From positions 868,001 to 932,000 of the forward strand of contig NZ_JAZHBO010000002.1 in the NCBI RefSeq assembly GCF_036541335.1: a stretch of 64,000 nucleotides of DNA, written 5' to 3'. The stretch is from Aquilutibacter rugosus. GTDB taxonomy: Bacteria; Pseudomonadota; Gammaproteobacteria; Xanthomonadales; Xanthomonadaceae. The first letter of the stretch is position 1. Each line of letters starts with the position of its first letter. Below the pieces are notes generated by a model. The model made no database searches, was not told the DNA's origin, and saw nothing but the letters and a program-made list of their open reading frames with translations. Positions 51,630 through 60,906 of the stretch are shown here, piece by piece. The translations under genes and the position numbers were made by a program.

Positions 51630-51704
51630 TGGTGCGGGCTGAGGGGATCGAACCCCCGACCCTCTCCGTGTAAAGGAGACGCTCTACCGCTGAGCTAAGC
51701 CCGC
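51630..51704 (-). tRNA. tRNA-Val (TAC)
   Basis: 75 nt, acceptor GCGGGCT / AGCCCGC, anticodon loop CTTTACAC reading TAC (Val), T arm GGGTTCGATCCCC, CCA encoded. It lies 78 bp after the HU gene stop, the first of a Val-Asp pair between hupB and ppiD. Confidence 0.97.
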
Positions 51705-51782
51705 ATGTCCGGTATCAGAACAAACACGCCGGCCCCCTTTCGGATGCCGGCGCGCTGTGGAATTGATGCTCCGGGCAGGCGC

Positions 51783-52055
51783 TTAGTTTACAGCGTCCTT
51801 GAGTGCCTTACCAGCCTTGAACGCCGGATTGTTCGAGGCCGGAATTTGAATTTCGGCCTTGGTTTGCGGATTGCGGCCAACGCGGGCTGCACGTTCACGC
51901 ACCTGGAAAGTACCGAAGCCAACCAACGTCACGGCCTCTTTCTTTTGCAGGGTCTTGGTGATCACGTCAATCATTGCGTCAACGGCCTTGGCGGCATCGG
52001 TCTTGGAAATCTCGGCGGCGTCGGCAACGGCTGCGACGAAATCAGTCTTATTCAT
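51783..52055 (-). CDS. hupB: DNA-binding protein HU
   Basis: HU bends and compacts DNA. The ATG at 52055 gives 90 residues with the family's dimerisation helix (about 1-40) and the DNA-arm signature GFGTFQVRERAARVGRNPQT (about 46-65) with the tip proline in IPASNNPAFKAGKALK. The upstream 8 codons to 52079 lack support. It follows lon, as in E. coli lon-hupB, separated by 197 bp and a terminator. A tRNA-Val and tRNA-Asp gene follow. Confidence 0.96.
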   Translation of the reverse strand: MNKTDFVAAVADAAEISKTDAAKAVDAMIDVITKTLQKKEAVTLVGFGTFQVRERAARVGRNPQTKAEIQIPASNNPAFKAGKALKDAVN

Positions 52056-52198
52056 TGTGAAGGGCTCCTGCGCGAACATTGTCCGCTGTGTTGAAAGATT
52101 ATTTCATTGATGCGCGACGTCAGGTCACGCTCGAATCCGGTGGCACAAATACCACCCGAATGCCTAAGTTATACCAGCGACTGTGGGGCACTGCAAGC

Positions 52199-52224
52199 AA
52201 AAAGGCCTGAAAATCAGGCCTTTT
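52199..52224 (-). terminator. rho-independent terminator after lon
   Basis: AAAAGGCCTGA AAA TCAGGCCTTTT, an 11-bp stem, 29 bp after the lon stop. Confidence 0.88.
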
Positions 52225-52252
52225 CACTGTCTATTGACACCGCCGCAACATC

Positions 52253-54748
52253 TTAGTGACGGGATCGGGATCCCGTCGCCGGACGCTTAGCCGCCGCACG
52301 CTTGCGAACGTTCTTTGCGGCAACCGTTTTGCGCACCGCCTTGCGGGCTTTTTTGGGCGGACCGACAGGACGTTCAAGTGCAATGTCGAGCACTTCGTCA
52401 ATGTATTTGACGGGATGAATGCTCAGGCCTTCGTTCACGGACTTGGGCATATCGACCAGGTCTTTTGCATTCTCCTGCGGGATGATGACGGTCTTAATGC
52501 CGCCACGGAGCGCTGCGAGCAGCTTTTCCTTCAGACCGCCGATCGGAAGGACTCGACCACGAAGGGTAATTTCACCTGTCATGGCCACATCGGCACGCAC
52601 GGGGACCTTGGTATACATGGACACCAGTGCGGTGGCCATTGCGATACCTGCAGAAGGACCGTCTTTAGGCGTGGCCCCTTCGGGCACGTGAATGTGCACA
52701 TCGTACTTCTGGAACTGATCCTGGGCGATGCCAAGTCGATCTGCGCGTGCACGCACCACCGACATGGCGGCCGAGGCCGATTCCTTCATGACGCTGCCGA
52801 GCTGACCCGTTAGCGTCACTCCGCCCTTGCCCATCATCTGAGTCGTCTCGATCTGCAGCAGGTCGCCGCCCACTTCGGTCCAGGCCAGGCCGGTGACCAG
52901 ACCCACTTCGTTCTCTTCTTCGGCACGGCCGAAATCAAAGCGACGCACGCCCAGGAACTGTTCGATGTTGTCGGGAGTGACCGTTACAGGCTTGGGCTTG
53001 ACGACCTTGCCCTTGACCTTGCTTTTGACCGGACCGGCCAACGCAATCTGCTTGACGACCTTACGGGCGATCTTGGCGATTTCACGTTCGAGCGAACGCA
53101 CACCCGATTCGCGCGTGTAGTAGCGTACGACTTCGCGCAGTGCTTCGTCGGTAATGCGGATTTCCTCATCACGCAGACCGTTGGCGGCGATCTGCTTGGG
53201 CAGCAGATAGCGCGACGCGATGTTGAGTTTCTCTTCTTCGGTGTAGCCCGGGATGCGAATCACTTCCATGCGGTCCAGCAGCGGACCAGGAATGTTCATT
53301 GAGTTCGAAGTTGCAATGAACATCACCTCGGACAGATCGAGATCCACCTCAAGGTAGTGATCGTTAAAGGCGTGGTTCTGTTCGGGATCGAGCACTTCGA
53401 GCAAGGCGGCCGCAGGATCGCCACGGAAGTCATTGGCCATCTTGTCGATTTCGTCGAGCACAAACAGCGGATTGCGGGTGCCTGCCTTGTTGAGGTTCTG
53501 CACGATGCGACCCGGCATGGAACCGACATAAGTCCGACGGTGTCCGCGGATTTCCGATTCGTCACGAACGCCGCCCAGTGCCATGCGCACGAACTTGCGG
53601 TTGGTAGCCTTGGCAATGCTCTGACCCAACGAGGTCTTACCGACACCCGGCGGCCCGACCAGACACAGGATCGGACCCTTCATTTGCTTGACGCGCGTTT
53701 GCACGGCCAGATATTCGAGGATGCGATCCTTGACCTTCTCGAGACCGAAGTGATCAGCGTCGAGTACGTCCTGGGCGGCCTTGAGATCTTTACTGACCTT
53801 GCTGCGCTTGGACCACGGGACACCGACCAGCCAATCGAGATAGTTGCGCACAACAGCCGCTTCGGCGGACATCGGCGACATTTGCTTGAGTTTGCCGAGC
53901 TCGGACTTGGCCTTGCTCTCGACCACCTTCGGCATTCCGGCTTCGGCGATCTTGCGGGTCAGCTCTTCGATGTCGTTGGGTGCATCGTCGTATTCGCCCA
54001 GTTCCTTCTGGATGGCCTTCATCTGCTCGTTGAGATAGTACTCACGCTGCGATTTTTCCATCTGCGATTTGACGCGACCGCGAATGCGCTTTTCGAGCTG
54101 CTGGACATCAATCTCGCCGTCCACCAGACCGATCATGCTTTCGATCCGCGCAGCGATGCCGGGAGTTTCCAGCAGCTTCTGCTTGTCGATCAGCCGCACG
54201 CCGAGATTTGCGGCAGCCGTATCGGCCAGACGCGAAGGATCGTCGATGGCCTGTAAGGTCTGCATCAGTTCTGCAGGCAACTTGCGGTTGGTCTTGACAT
54301 ACTGCTCGAACGAATTGAGCAAGGTGCGCGCCACGGCCTCGAGCTCGCGCGGATCGCGATCGGCCGTGCTGTTGATCTCCACGCCTTTGCCGACCAGTGC
54401 GCCTTCGGTCTCAGCAACATCGGAGATGGATGCGCGCTCCAGACCCTCGACCAGCACCTTGATGGTGCCATCGGGCAGCTTGAGCATTTGCAACACCGTG
54501 GCGACGGTGCCGACAGCATGCAAATCGTCTCCGCTCGGGTCATCAGTCTCGGCCGTTTTCTGCGCAACCAGCAAGATGCACTTGCTGTCGGAATTCATGG
54601 CAGCCTCTAAAGCCCGAATGGACTTGTCGCGGCCGACGAACAACGGAATAACCATATACGGGAACACGACAACGTCGCGCAGGGGCAGTACCGGCAAACG
54701 ATCGGACGCTGCGGATTCTGGGGTGGATTTGCTCTTGGCCTTGGCCAT
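52253..54748 (-). CDS. lon: ATP-dependent protease Lon with a basic C-terminal tail
   Basis: Lon degrades misfolded and regulatory proteins. From ATG 54748 the product is 831 residues: N-terminal substrate-binding domain, AAA+ domain with Walker A GPPGVGKT at 365-372, and the protease domain with Ser699 (KDGPSAG) and Lys742 (GGLKEK), the Ser-Lys dyad. E. coli Lon is 784 residues; the extra length is mostly a C-terminal tail (about 793-831) in which 15 of 39 residues are Lys or Arg, with Ala/Pro between them. Lon is a DNA-binding protease, so the tail may favour DNA contact. It follows clpX and precedes hupB. Confidence 0.96.
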   Translation of the reverse strand: MAKAKSKSTPESAASDRLPVLPLRDVVVFPYMVIPLFVGRDKSIRALEAAMNSDSKCILLVAQKTAETDDPSGDDLHAVGTVATVLQMLKLPDGTIKVLVEGLERASISDVAETEGALVGKGVEINSTADRDPRELEAVARTLLNSFEQYVKTNRKLPAELMQTLQAIDDPSRLADTAAANLGVRLIDKQKLLETPGIAARIESMIGLVDGEIDVQQLEKRIRGRVKSQMEKSQREYYLNEQMKAIQKELGEYDDAPNDIEELTRKIAEAGMPKVVESKAKSELGKLKQMSPMSAEAAVVRNYLDWLVGVPWSKRSKVSKDLKAAQDVLDADHFGLEKVKDRILEYLAVQTRVKQMKGPILCLVGPPGVGKTSLGQSIAKATNRKFVRMALGGVRDESEIRGHRRTYVGSMPGRIVQNLNKAGTRNPLFVLDEIDKMANDFRGDPAAALLEVLDPEQNHAFNDHYLEVDLDLSEVMFIATSNSMNIPGPLLDRMEVIRIPGYTEEEKLNIASRYLLPKQIAANGLRDEEIRITDEALREVVRYYTRESGVRSLEREIAKIARKVVKQIALAGPVKSKVKGKVVKPKPVTVTPDNIEQFLGVRRFDFGRAEEENEVGLVTGLAWTEVGGDLLQIETTQMMGKGGVTLTGQLGSVMKESASAAMSVVRARADRLGIAQDQFQKYDVHIHVPEGATPKDGPSAGIAMATALVSMYTKVPVRADVAMTGEITLRGRVLPIGGLKEKLLAALRGGIKTVIIPQENAKDLVDMPKSVNEGLSIHPVKYIDEVLDIALERPVGPPKKARKAVRKTVAAKNVRKRAAAKRPATGSRSRH

Positions 54749-54862
54749 GTGGTCTCCGGGGATTGCGATTGGGCGAACAAGTCGCCGCACTATCTCAGTG
54801 TATAGGGTCAGCGCGGTACAAACTCAAGCGATCGCCGGGATTCATTCAGCGGCCCGCAACGC

Positions 54863-54890
54863 AAAACGCCGCACCCTTTCGGATACGGCG
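54863..54890 (-). terminator. terminator of clpX
   Basis: GCCGTATCC TTTC-loop GGGTGCGGC stem with T run on the minus strand, between clpX and lon. Confidence 0.75.
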
Positions 54891-54919
54891 CCCTGCAATT
54901 GGCGGAGCCTGACTCGGAC

Positions 54920-56197
54920 TCAACCGGCGTCAGCTGCCGGTTGCTTGGAATTGTCATAAATCAGGTACGGCGGGGTGCCGTGCTCGACTACGGACTCATC
55001 GACCACTACCTTACGCACGTTCTCCAGCGACGGCAGATCGAACATGGTGTCAAGCAGGATGTTCTCGACGATGGTACGCAGACCGCGAGCACCCGTCTTG
55101 CGCTTGAGCGCCTTGCGGGCGATGGCTGTCAGCGCCTCGGGCCGGAATTCCAGCTCGACGTTTTCCATGTCGAACAACTTGCGGAATTGTTTGGTGATGG
55201 CATTGCGCGGCTCGGTCAGGATCTCGATGAGTGCGGTTTCGTCGAGCTCTTCGAGCGTTGCAATCACCGGCAGACGACCGATGAATTCGGGAATCAGGCC
55301 GAACTTGATCAGATCTTCGGGCTCCACTTGCGTCAGGATCTTGCCGGTATCTACCTTACGCTCGCTCGATTTGACCTTGGCACCGAAGCCGATACTGCCG
55401 GCCTCGGTCGATCGGGCCTGGATGACCTTTTCCAGACCGGCAAACGCGCCACCCACGATAAACAGGATGTTGCGCGTATCCACCTGCAGGAACTCCTGCT
55501 GCGGATGCTTCCGACCGCCCTGGGGCGGCACCGAGGCGACCGTGCCCTCGATTAGCTTGAGCAGCGCCTGCTGTACGCCCTCACCCGACACATCGCGCGT
55601 GATGGACGGGTTGTCGGACTTGCGCGAAATCTTGTCAATCTCGTCAATGTATACAATGCCCTGCTGCGCCTTCTCGACATCGTAGTCGCATTTCTGCAGC
55701 AGCTTCTGGATGATGTTCTCGACATCTTCGCCGACGTAACCGGCCTCGGTCAGCGTGGTGGCATCGGCCATGGTGAACGGCACATTGAGCAGACGGGCCA
55801 GCGTTTCGGCCAGCAACGTCTTGCCCGAACCGGTCGGACCGACCATCAGGATGTTGGATTTGGAGAGCTCGACGTCATCGTTGCGCTGACGCGACTCCAT
55901 ACGCTTGTAATGGTTGTACACAGCGACCGCCAACGTGCGCTTGGCGCGCTGCTGACCGATGACGTACTGATCGAGCGTTTCCAGAATCTCGCGCGGCTTG
56001 GGCAGCTGCGTGCGAGTCGCTGTCGATTTCTCCTCGAGCTCTTCGCTGATGATGTCGTTACACAGATCGACACACTCATCGCAAATATAGACACTAGGGC
56101 CGGCAATTAGCTTGCGAACCTCGTGCTGATTTTTACCGCAGAAGGAGCAGTACAGAACTTTGTTGCTGTCGCCGCGGGAATTGGTGTCGTCGTTCAT
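54920..56197 (-). CDS. clpX: ClpX ATPase subunit
   Basis: ClpX unfolds substrates and feeds ClpP; SspB (window at 17188) delivers ssrA-tagged substrates to it. From ATG 56197 there are 425 residues: zinc-binding domain with Cys17, Cys20, Cys39 and Cys42; the AAA+ domain with Walker A GPTGSGKT (about 119-126) and Walker B IVYIDEIDKI; and the ClpP-docking loop IGF (IGFGAKV). The frame upstream to 56224 has no support. It follows clpP by about 80 bp and precedes lon. Confidence 0.97.
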   Translation of the reverse strand: MNDDTNSRGDSNKVLYCSFCGKNQHEVRKLIAGPSVYICDECVDLCNDIISEELEEKSTATRTQLPKPREILETLDQYVIGQQRAKRTLAVAVYNHYKRMESRQRNDDVELSKSNILMVGPTGSGKTLLAETLARLLNVPFTMADATTLTEAGYVGEDVENIIQKLLQKCDYDVEKAQQGIVYIDEIDKISRKSDNPSITRDVSGEGVQQALLKLIEGTVASVPPQGGRKHPQQEFLQVDTRNILFIVGGAFAGLEKVIQARSTEAGSIGFGAKVKSSERKVDTGKILTQVEPEDLIKFGLIPEFIGRLPVIATLEELDETALIEILTEPRNAITKQFRKLFDMENVELEFRPEALTAIARKALKRKTGARGLRTIVENILLDTMFDLPSLENVRKVVVDESVVEHGTPPYLIYDNSKQPAADAG

Positions 56198-56278
56198 GTT
56201 GCTTCCTGAACCGGCGCGCCGCACGCGCCGTATAACTTGATACTAGCGAAAATTGGGTCTTGCAGACACATCAGCAGA

Positions 56279-56905
56279 TTAACCGGCCTGAATCGAGTCT
56301 TCGGGGCGGCGCTCCAGCACTTGGTCCACCAGGCCGTAATCACGTGCCGCATCGGCCGACTTGAAGTTATCGCGCTCGGTATCGTGCGCAATGGTCTCCA
56401 ACGACTGACCGGTGTGCCTGGCCAGAATTTCGTTCAGACGGGTCTTGAGCGACAGGATTTCACGGGCATGAATATCAATATCCGTCGCCTGGCCCTGGAA
56501 GCCGCCCAAGGGCTGGTGAATCATGACGCGTGAATTCGGCAGTGAATACCGCTTACCTGCTGCGCCCGCTGCCAGTAACAGCGCACCCATGCTGGCCGCC
56601 TGACCGACACAGATCGTGCTGACATCGGGCTTGATGTACTGCATCGTGTCGTAGATGCCCAAACCGGCAGTCACCAGGCCACCCGGCGAATTGATATACA
56701 GGCTGATGTCCTTTTCGGGGTTCTCGGCCTCAAGGAACAGCATCTGGGCGATCACGACATTAGCCACGTGGTCATCAATAGGACCAACCAGGAAAATGAC
56801 GCGCTCTTTGAGCAGTCGCGAGTAGATGTCGTACGAGCGTTCGCCGCGGGCGGTTTGCTCCACCACCATGGGGATCAGGTTCAGAGCGTGAGGTGCATTT
56901 TCCAT
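56279..56905 (-). CDS. clpP: ClpP protease subunit
   Basis: ClpP is the 14-subunit serine protease chamber for ClpX and ClpA. From ATG 56905 the product is 208 residues with the catalytic triad Ser105 (GQAASMGALL), His130 (MIHQPLGG) and Asp179 (TERDNF region). A propeptide of about 10-14 residues is probable. The upstream frame to 57007 overlaps the tig terminator and is rejected. It follows tig by about 118 bp. Confidence 0.97.
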   Translation of the reverse strand: MENAPHALNLIPMVVEQTARGERSYDIYSRLLKERVIFLVGPIDDHVANVVIAQMLFLEAENPEKDISLYINSPGGLVTAGLGIYDTMQYIKPDVSTICVGQAASMGALLLAAGAAGKRYSLPNSRVMIHQPLGGFQGQATDIDIHAREILSLKTRLNEILARHTGQSLETIAHDTERDNFKSADAARDYGLVDQVLERRPEDSIQAG

Positions 56906-56968
56906 TACGAAGGCCTGGTTCGGTTGCAATGTTTCTAATCTGGGGATAGATGTGTCAAAAAGCAAGCA

Positions 56969-57003
56969 AAAACGCCGGCTCCGAATGACGGAACCGGCGT
57001 TAT
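56969..57003 (-). terminator. terminator between tig and clpP
   Basis: AACGCCGG-c-TCCG / CGGA-a-CCGGCGTT stem with one mismatch and a T run on the minus strand follows tig. It may attenuate tig-to-clpP read-through. Confidence 0.82.
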
Positions 57004-57022
57004 TCAACGCTACGCCCGGTGT

Positions 57023-58318
57023 TTATTCAGGGCGGATGGCGTCGGCAAAGTCCAGCGCCACCTCGTTCTGACGAGCTTGACCGGCGATCCAGTCAAACAC
57101 TTGTTCTTCCATTACGCGGTTCTGCACCGATTCAAACAGGTTGCGATCCTGACGGTACAGGTTGATCACTTGCTGCGGATCCTCGTACGTGGACGCAATC
57201 AGATTGATGGTCTCGTTGACGCGGGCCGAGTCGAGGCGCAGATCGTTCTTGCGGGCAATTTCGCCGACCACCAGACCAACCAGCACGCGCTTGCGAGCGG
57301 TATCGAGGAAGCCCAGATGGGTATCCTGGTCCAACGGATATTGCTGACCTTGCTGACGTGCCTGCTCGGCAACTTGCGCGACCATGGCCCGTGCTTCCTG
57401 CTCGACCAGACGCGGCGGCATCTCAGCCGACTCGTACTTGGCGATGAGTTGCTCACCGACCGAACGACGCAGACGCTGCATCAGGGCACCCTTGAGTTCA
57501 CGCTCAAGGTTGCTGCGAATTTCAGTGCGGAACTGATCGGCATCGCCGCTGGCTACACCGAAACTACGGATGAAGGCTGCATCGACTTCCGGCATGACCG
57601 GTTCGCTGACTTCCTTGACATCGACATGGATTTCGACGGACTTGCCGGCGAACAGTTCAACACGCCAGTCGGCCGGGAAATCAACGGTGATGGTCTTTTG
57701 CTCGCCGACCTTCATGCCCTTGAAGCCCTCTTCGAGCTGCGGCAGAACCACGCCGGAACCGATAGCAGTGGCATTGCGCTCAACGCCCTCTGCCGGCACG
57801 CGTTCGCCATCGACCGTGCTGTACGATTCGAAACCGATCAGATCGCCATCTTGCGCGCCACGCTCAACCGGATTCCAGGTGCGGCGTTGCAGCTGCAGAT
57901 TGCTGATCATGTTGTCAATGTCAGCGTCTTTAATTTCAGCGGTGTGACGGGTCACATCGAGCGTGGACACATCGAGATCACCGAAATCGGGCATCAGTTC
58001 GACGTGTGCAACGTATTGCAGGTCATTGCCCTCGACCGGTTCAACACTCGGATTACCGGCCAGACGGAAATCGTTGTCACGAATGGCGCCGCCCAGACCC
58101 TCACGCAGCAGACCGTCGATGGCTTCGCCGCGGACCTGATCGCCAAAGCGCTTTTGGATCACGCTGGCGGGGACTTTGCCCGGACGGAAACCCTTGATGT
58201 TTGCATTGCGCTGCAGATCCTTAAGACGGGTATCGACCAGCGAATTGAGACGGTCAGCCGGCAGATCGAGGATCAGCTTGCGACCGAGATTACCTTGCGA
58301 TTCAACTGAGACTTGCAT
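57023..58318 (-). CDS. tig: trigger factor
   Basis: Trigger factor is the ribosome-associated chaperone and prolyl isomerase that meets nascent chains. From ATG 58318 the product is 431 residues: the ribosome-binding domain includes the GFRPGK motif (about 43-48), the FKBP-like domain at about 150-245, and the C-terminal chaperone arms. The frame upstream to 58414 crosses tRNA-Leu and is rejected. It is immediately downstream of the Pro-Arg-His-Lys-Leu tRNA cluster, with only about 54 bp between, and may be co-transcribed with it. Confidence 0.97.
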   Translation of the reverse strand: MQVSVESQGNLGRKLILDLPADRLNSLVDTRLKDLQRNANIKGFRPGKVPASVIQKRFGDQVRGEAIDGLLREGLGGAIRDNDFRLAGNPSVEPVEGNDLQYVAHVELMPDFGDLDVSTLDVTRHTAEIKDADIDNMISNLQLQRRTWNPVERGAQDGDLIGFESYSTVDGERVPAEGVERNATAIGSGVVLPQLEEGFKGMKVGEQKTITVDFPADWRVELFAGKSVEIHVDVKEVSEPVMPEVDAAFIRSFGVASGDADQFRTEIRSNLERELKGALMQRLRRSVGEQLIAKYESAEMPPRLVEQEARAMVAQVAEQARQQGQQYPLDQDTHLGFLDTARKRVLVGLVVGEIARKNDLRLDSARVNETINLIASTYEDPQQVINLYRQDRNLFESVQNRVMEEQVFDWIAGQARQNEVALDFADAIRPE

Positions 58319-58372
58319 GTAGTGCTCCGAATACCCGCTGCTGTCGGAAACAGCACCGGGGTGAATGAAAAC

Positions 58373-58457
58373 TGGTGCGAATGGAGGGACTCGAACCCAC
58401 ACGTCTTGCGACACTGGTACCTAAAACCAGGGCGTCTACCAATTCCGCCACATCCGC
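58373..58457 (-). tRNA. tRNA-Leu (TAG)
   Basis: 85 nt, acceptor GCGGATG / CATTCGC, anticodon loop TTTTAGG reading TAG (Leu), a long variable arm, T arm GGGTTCGAGTCCC, CCA encoded. Last of the five-tRNA cluster before tig. Confidence 0.97.
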
Positions 58458-58597
58458 TTTTTGGAACCCGACATTCTGCCACAGTTGGACCAAAGCGGCC
58501 AGAACTACCGCCTATTTTCAGGCGTTTTATCGAACTGCAGGCAAAAAAAGAGCCCGGCGTTTGCCGAGCTCAGTGTTATACACACAACAGGAGAATT

Positions 58598-58673
<76 letters not shown>

Positions 58674-58727
58674 GTATTGAAATTGTAACAAATGTTGCGG
58701 TGCTTTGCATCATTTGCGCAAAAAAAA

Positions 58728-58804
58728 TGGGGTGGCTGAGGGGACTCGAACCCCCGACCTCCGGAATCACAATCCGGAGCTCTAACCAACTGAGCTACAG
58801 CCAC
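58728..58804 (-). tRNA. tRNA-His (GTG)
   Basis: 77 nt, acceptor GTGGCTG / CAGCCAC, anticodon GTG (His) in the loop TTGTGAT, T arm GGGGTTCGAGTCCCC, CCA encoded. The extra 5' G of tRNA-His could come from the sequence just upstream. Confidence 0.97.
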
Positions 58805-58826
58805 CATTGGAACACTTTTAATCGAG

Positions 58827-58903
<77 letters not shown>

Positions 58904-58915
58904 CTGGAGTAAAAA

Positions 58916-58992
<77 letters not shown>

Positions 58993-59032
58993 CCGGCTCT
59001 TTCATGGCACGCCGTGCCTCGAAAGGTTGACC

Positions 59033-59061
59033 ATTATGACGGGGCCCGCACAGGCTGTCAA
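59033..59061 (-). promoter_or_regulatory. promoter of the tRNA cluster
   Basis: On the minus strand TTGACA (59061-59056) and CATAAT (59038-59033) are 17 bp apart and lie 40 bp upstream of tRNA-Pro. Both boxes are very near consensus, as expected for a stable-RNA promoter. It could also drive tig. Confidence 0.75.
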
Positions 59062-59072
59062 TAACGCCGACT

Positions 59073-60083
59073 TTACACCAGGCGCTTAGCAATCGCCTCG
59101 GCAAAGGACTGCGTGGTGCCGGTGCCGCCCAGGTCCGGCGTCAGGTTGTCCTTGGCCTCGAGCGTGTGCACGATGGCTTCGCGCAAGGCGGTGGCACGAT
59201 CAGGCAATCCGAGATGATCGAGCATCTGTGCGGCAGCCAGCAGCAATGCGCACGGATTGGCAATGCCCTTGCCGGCGATATCGGGAGCCGAGCCGTGGAC
59301 GGCTTCGAAGATAGCGGTGTCATCACCGATGTTGGCGCCCGGAGCCAGGCCCAGACCGCCGACGAGACCGGCGCAAAGATCGGACAGGATGTCGCCGAAC
59401 AGGTTGGTGGTAACGATCACATCGAACTGTTCCGGACGCATCACCAACTGCATGCAGGTGTTGTCCACGATCATTTCGTTGCATTCGATTTCCGGATAAG
59501 CGGCGGCCACTTCGCGAGCGGTCTTAAGGAACAGACCCGAAGTCGACTTGAGGATGTTGGCCTTGTGCACGATGGTCACTTTTCTGCGACCGGTACGCTT
59601 GGCCAGCTCGAACGCATAACGCACGACGCGCTCGGCACCCTTGTGCGTTACACGCGAGGTGGAGGTGGCGATCTCACCGTCTGCGGAGACCGTCTGGCCA
59701 TCGCCAATGTACAGACCCTCGGTGTTCTCACGAATGGTAATCAGATCGACACCGGTCGGGAAACGCGACTTGGTATTGGGGAAGGACTTGGCCGGACGCA
59801 CGTTGGCGTACAGGTCGAACTTTTTGCGCAGCGTCACGTTGATCGAGGTGAAGCCCTCACCGACCGGTGTGGTCAGCGGCGACTTGAGTGCGATCTTGTT
59901 GCGGGCAATCGAATCCAAGGTGGTTTGCGGAATCAGCTCGCCCGAGGATTCGAGCGCGGCCAGACCGGCATCGACAAATTCGTACTGCAGACCCAGGTTC
60001 ATGGTGTCCAGCACCTTGAGCGTCGCGTCCATGATTTCGGGGCCGATGCCATCGCCGCGGATGACAGAAATCGTCTGGGTCAT
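59073..60083 (-). CDS. icd: NAD-dependent isocitrate dehydrogenase (short homodimeric type)
   Basis: Isocitrate dehydrogenase oxidatively decarboxylates isocitrate to 2-oxoglutarate in the TCA cycle. The 336-residue product is the short type I form, similar to isopropylmalate dehydrogenase-like IDH of Xanthomonas, rather than the 416-residue NADP enzyme of E. coli. It carries VIRGDGIGPEI near the start, TIRENTEGLY (about 116-125), the substrate loop KANILKST (about 172-179), TNLFGDILSD and HGSAPDIAGKGIANP. NAD preference is inferred from family and from the lack of the NADP-binding residues. It is a single gene divergent from nothing obvious. Confidence 0.9.
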   Translation of the reverse strand: MTQTISVIRGDGIGPEIMDATLKVLDTMNLGLQYEFVDAGLAALESSGELIPQTTLDSIARNKIALKSPLTTPVGEGFTSINVTLRKKFDLYANVRPAKSFPNTKSRFPTGVDLITIRENTEGLYIGDGQTVSADGEIATSTSRVTHKGAERVVRYAFELAKRTGRRKVTIVHKANILKSTSGLFLKTAREVAAAYPEIECNEMIVDNTCMQLVMRPEQFDVIVTTNLFGDILSDLCAGLVGGLGLAPGANIGDDTAIFEAVHGSAPDIAGKGIANPCALLLAAAQMLDHLGLPDRATALREAIVHTLEAKDNLTPDLGGTGTTQSFAEAIAKRLV

Positions 60084-60147
60084 TGTCGCTCCTGATTCTA
60101 AAAAGTTAGCCGAATATTATGCCACGAATCCGCTGAAAGCCGCCTGA

Positions 60148-60543
60148 TTAGGCGGTTTCACCTTCGAGCTGGTCGAGAAAATCCACAGCGCGGCGCAGAT
60201 GGGGAATGACGATCGAACCGCCCACCACCAGACCGACGCTGAACACTTCGAACATTTCATCGCGAGTCACGCCTGCTTCCTTGCACTGGGCCACGTGATA
60301 GCTGATGCAGTCATCGCAACGCAGGACCATGGACGCGGCCAGACCGAGCATTTCCTTGGTTTTCACATCAAGAGCGCCGGCCTGATAGGTCTGCGTATCC
60401 AGCGCGAAAAAGCGCCGCACGACCTGATTGGGCTCGGCCAGGATGCGCTCATTCATGCGCTGACGGTATTTGGTGAACTCCGCAACGCGGTCCGAAGTGT
60501 CGGCCGTAGCTGCGCCTTCTGCGTGATCCGAACAGGGCTTCAC
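60148..60543 (-). CDS. carboxymuconolactone decarboxylase/AhpD-like protein
   Basis: A small protein of the CMD/AhpD fold, often with peroxidase or thiol-redox activity. The 131-residue product has the CxxC motif Cys76-Asp-Asp-Cys79 in LRCDDCISYHVAQC, followed by His at position 83, the AhpD-type active-site order. No decarboxylase-type residues are recognisable. The ATG overlaps the grxC stop as ATGA, so it is coupled to the glutaredoxin gene; the two redox proteins may be functionally linked. The short acidic/alanine-rich N-terminus is unusual. Confidence 0.86.
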   Translation of the reverse strand: MKPCSDHAEGAATADTSDRVAEFTKYRQRMNERILAEPNQVVRRFFALDTQTYQAGALDVKTKEMLGLAASMVLRCDDCISYHVAQCKEAGVTRDEMFEVFSVGLVVGGSIVIPHLRRAVDFLDQLEGETA

Positions 60544-60818
60544 TGCGACTCACCGTTCAGCAGCGGCATCAGCTCGCCGGCGCGATGCAGGGCCATCATG
60601 TCGTCATAGCCACCCACATGACGGTCACCGATAAAGATCTGCGGAACCGAGGTGCGTTTGGTGATTTCGACCATGCGCTCACGGGCGGCGGGATCCTGAT
60701 CGACGCGGATTTCGCTGCCGATTTCATAGCCTTGCGACTTCAGAAAGGTCTTGGCCATGTTGCAATAAGGGCACACGGCAGTGGTGTACATACGGATTTC
60801 GGGCTTGGCGTTACTCAT
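60540..60818 (-). CDS. grxC: dithiol glutaredoxin GrxC
   Basis: GrxC is a small glutathione-dependent dithiol oxidoreductase. The 92-residue product has the CPYC active site at Cys16-Pro-Tyr-Cys19, followed by TSVPQIFIGDRHVGGYDDM (about 56-74) with the cis-Pro and GG glutathione-binding motif. E. coli Grx3 is 83 residues. Its stop overlaps the AhpD-like gene start by 4 bases. The window holds a second glutaredoxin (GrxD at 12872), so both mono- and dithiol classes are present. Confidence 0.96.
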   Translation of the reverse strand: MSNAKPEIRMYTTAVCPYCNMAKTFLKSQGYEIGSEIRVDQDPAARERMVEITKRTSVPQIFIGDRHVGGYDDMMALHRAGELMPLLNGESQ

Positions 60819-60906
60819 GGGGCGGTTACCTGCGGTTTGAACTTACCTACCCGAAGTATGGTCGAATTATCCAATCTCAATTGATTATTGACGGATTAGC
60901 GTTTCA

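Noticed and set aside
53357..54256. Open frame of 299 codons opposite lon
   Set aside because: Antisense shadow of lon with Leu/His-rich composition.
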